Assembly: GCA_933228675.1 (NCBI GenBank)
Contig: OW121741.1
Span: forward strand, 16,264,123 to 16,328,122
Length of the DNA stretch: 64,000 bases
Source: Stomorhina lunata
Taxonomy: Eukaryota; Arthropoda; Insecta; Diptera; Rhiniidae
Direction of reading: 5' to 3'
In this document: piece after piece, positions 61,801 through 64,000 of the stretch
Layout of the letters: each line of letters begins with the position of its first letter
Position numbering within the stretch: position 1 is the stretch's first letter
Position numbers and translations under genes: made by a program
Notes under the pieces: generated by a model
The model's input: only the letters and a program-made list of their open reading frames with translations
Told to the model about the DNA's origin: nothing
The model's database searches: none

Positions 61801-63802
61801 CAATAGACTAAAATTTAGACTTAGATAAAGACTAAGACGTATACTAAGACATAGACTAAGACATAGACTAAGACATAGACTAAGACATAGACTAAGACAT
61901 AGACTAAGACATAGACTAAGACATAGACTAAGACATAGACTAAGACATAAACTAAGACATAGACTAAGACATAGACTAAGACATAGACTAAGACATAGAC
62001 GAAGACATAGACTAAGACATAGACTAAGACATAGACTAAGACATAGACTAAGACATAGGCTAAGACATAGACTAAGTCATAGAAAAAGACATATACTAAG
62101 ACATAGACTAAGACATAGACTAAGACATAGACTAAGACATAGACTAAGACATAGACTAAGACATAGACGAAGTCATAGACTAAGACATAGACTAAGACAT
62201 AGACTAAGACATAGACTAAGACATAGACTAAGACATTGAATAAGACATAGACTAAGACATAGACTAAGACATAGACTAAGACATAGACTAAGACATAGAC
62301 TACGACATAGACTAAGACATAGAATAAGACATAGACTAAGACATAGACTAAGACATAGACTAAGACATAGACTAAGACATAGACTAAGACATAGACTAAG
62401 ACATAGACTAAGACATAGACTAAGACATAGACTAAGACATAGACTAAGACATAGACTAAGACATAGACTAAGATATAGACTAAGACATAGACTAAGACAT
62501 AGACTAAGACATAGACTAAGACATAGACTAAGACATAGACTAAGACATAGACTAAGACATAGACAAAGACATAGACTAAGACATAGACTAAAACATAGAC
62601 TAAGACATAGACTAAGATATATACTAAGACATAGAATTTTTCTAAAATTTAGACTTAGATAAAGACTAAGACGTATACTAAGACATAGACTAAGACATAG
62701 ACTAAGACATAGACAAAGACATAGACTAAGACATAGACTAAAACATAGACTAAGACATAGACTAAGATATATACTAAGACATAGAATTTTTCTAAAATTT
62801 AGACTTAGATAAAGACTAAGACGTATACTAAGACATAGACTAAGACATAGACTAAGACATAGACTAAGACATAGACTAAGACATAGACTAAGACATAGAC
62901 TAAGACATAGACTAAGACATAGACTAAGACATAGACTAAGACATAGACTAAGACATAGACTAAGATATAGACTAAGACATAGACTAAGACATAGACTAAG
63001 ACATAGACTAAGACATAGACTAAGACATAGACTAAGACATAGACTAAGACATAGACAAAGACATAGACTAAGACATAGACTAAAACATAGACTAAGACAT
63101 AGACTAAGATATATACTAAGACATAGAATTTTTCTAAAATTTAGACTTAGATAAAGACTAAGACGTATACTAAGACATAGACTAAGACATAGACTAAGAC
63201 ATAGACTAAGACATAGACTAAGACATAGACTAAGACATAGACTAAGACATAGACTAAGACATAGACTAAGACATAAACTAAGACATAGACTAAGACATAG
63301 ACTAAGACATAGACTAAGACATAGACTAAGACATAGAATAAGACATAGACTAAGACATTGAATAAGACATAGACTAAGACATAGACTAAGACATAGACTA
63401 AGACATAGACTAAGACATAGACTAAGACATAGACTAAGACATAGAATAAGACATAGACTAAGACATAGACTAAGACATAGACTAAGACATAGACTAAGAC
63501 ATAGACTAAGACATAGACTAAGACATAGACTAAGACATAGACTAAGACATAGACTAAGACATAGACTAAGACATAGACTAAGACATAGACTAAGACATAG
63601 ACTAAGACATAGACTAAGACATAGACTAAGACATAGACTAAGACATAGACTAAGACATAGACTAAGACATAGACTAAGACATAGACTAAGACATAGACTA
63701 AGACATAGACTAAGACATAGACAAAGACATAGACTAAGACATAGACTAAAACATAGACTAAGACATAGACTAAGATATATACTAAGACATAGAATTTTTC
63801 TA
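61801..63802 (+). repeat. 12-bp satellite array with higher-order blocks, forward
   Basis: ACTAAGACATAG units are organised in four blocks, each opening with AAAATTTAGACTTAGATAAA (61810, 62644, 62794, 63136) and closing with ATATACTAAGACATAGAATT. Block lengths are 834, 150, 342 and 666 bp, all equal to 6 modulo 12: a fixed junction plus a varying whole number of 12-bp units. Confidence 0.93.
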
Positions 63803-64000
63803 AAATTTTCTTTTAAAAAGTGAATTTTTAAAAAATTTTCCTTAAAAAGAAAATCGTTTTAAGATTCATTTTGAAATGTGAAATTTATATTTGTAATTTT
63901 TGTAAAATTCCCTTTATAAAGTTAATTTTTCAAAAATTGAGTTTTTCGCAAATTCTCTTTAAAACATGAATTTTTCTAAAATTTCTCTTAAAAAGTGCAT
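63803..64000. repeat. Degenerate AT-rich repeat at window edge
   Basis: TTTTTAAAAAGTGAATTTTT-like text with a loose period near 30 bp; it continues past the window. Confidence 0.6.

Larger units (their letters stand above)
46958..64000 (+). other. Ddr: Ddr intron 2, 5' part, continues beyond the window
   Basis: The intron begins with GTAAGT at 46958. No following discoidin-domain exon (which should carry a conserved Trp-Cys region shortly after the domain start) was recognised up to 64000. The intron is therefore at least 17 kb and is mostly 30-31 bp and 12 bp satellite. Confidence 0.65.

Overview
Eukaryotic genomic DNA from an insect, most likely a higher (cyclorrhaphan) fly. The evidence is very AT-rich non-coding sequence, insect-style GT-AG splice sites, a fly-like start-codon context, and two exons that together read as the start of an insect discoidin domain receptor (Ddr, a receptor tyrosine kinase). 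A calyptrate or blowfly-like source is a guess from general impression only. I see no bacterial genes, operons, tRNA, rRNA or CRISPR.

The only protein-coding gene I can support is Ddr, on the + strand. Coding exon 1 (17880-18459) carries a 193-residue N-terminal region with hydrophobic segments and ends in a GTAAGT donor. Coding exon 2 (46852-46957) follows 28.4 kb later and encodes the beginning of the discoidin (F5/8 type C) domain. The join is in phase and gives ...HAFDI-AQCKHPLGMESG... Intron 2 starts at 46958 and runs off the window. Everything before about 17.3 kb is upstream flank, and nearly everything else is intronic.

By my boundary tally, over half of the window is tandem repeat. 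I see three sets. (a) 28-31 bp AT-rich satellites are each built round a short dyad (TTTCCTA..TAGGAAA, TTTTCTATAGAAAA or close variants): 1-1536, 2617-4745, 13460-16430, 19078-20175, 21380-23077, 33330-35915, 41819-41972, 47467-47985, 49660-50590, 51590-54830, 56000-57770, 59590-60225. (b) Short 11-12 bp satellites share a TAGTCTA-type core: 6088-7943, 24258-25692, 26870-30990, 35934-37892, 44319-46380, 47106-47466, 60226-60925, 61801-63802. (c) Older, degenerate repeats lie at 8900-11560 and 48650-49660.

The most striking feature is architecture. At least five times, two arrays of the same satellite lie in opposite orientation, either abutting or separated by 0.9-1.2 kb of single-copy DNA. 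Several of these pairs lie inside Ddr introns, so the primary transcript would contain kilobase-scale fold-back RNA.

Mobile-element remains include a nested fold-back MITE cluster just upstream of Ddr (16441-17012), with a 3-bp target duplication whose empty site can be read from its own other arm. There is also a long-inverted-repeat element nested in a larger one (about 38129-40319), and a 397-bp MITE (42003-42399). Two perfect tandem duplications (972 bp and 380 bp) are either very recent or assembly artefacts.
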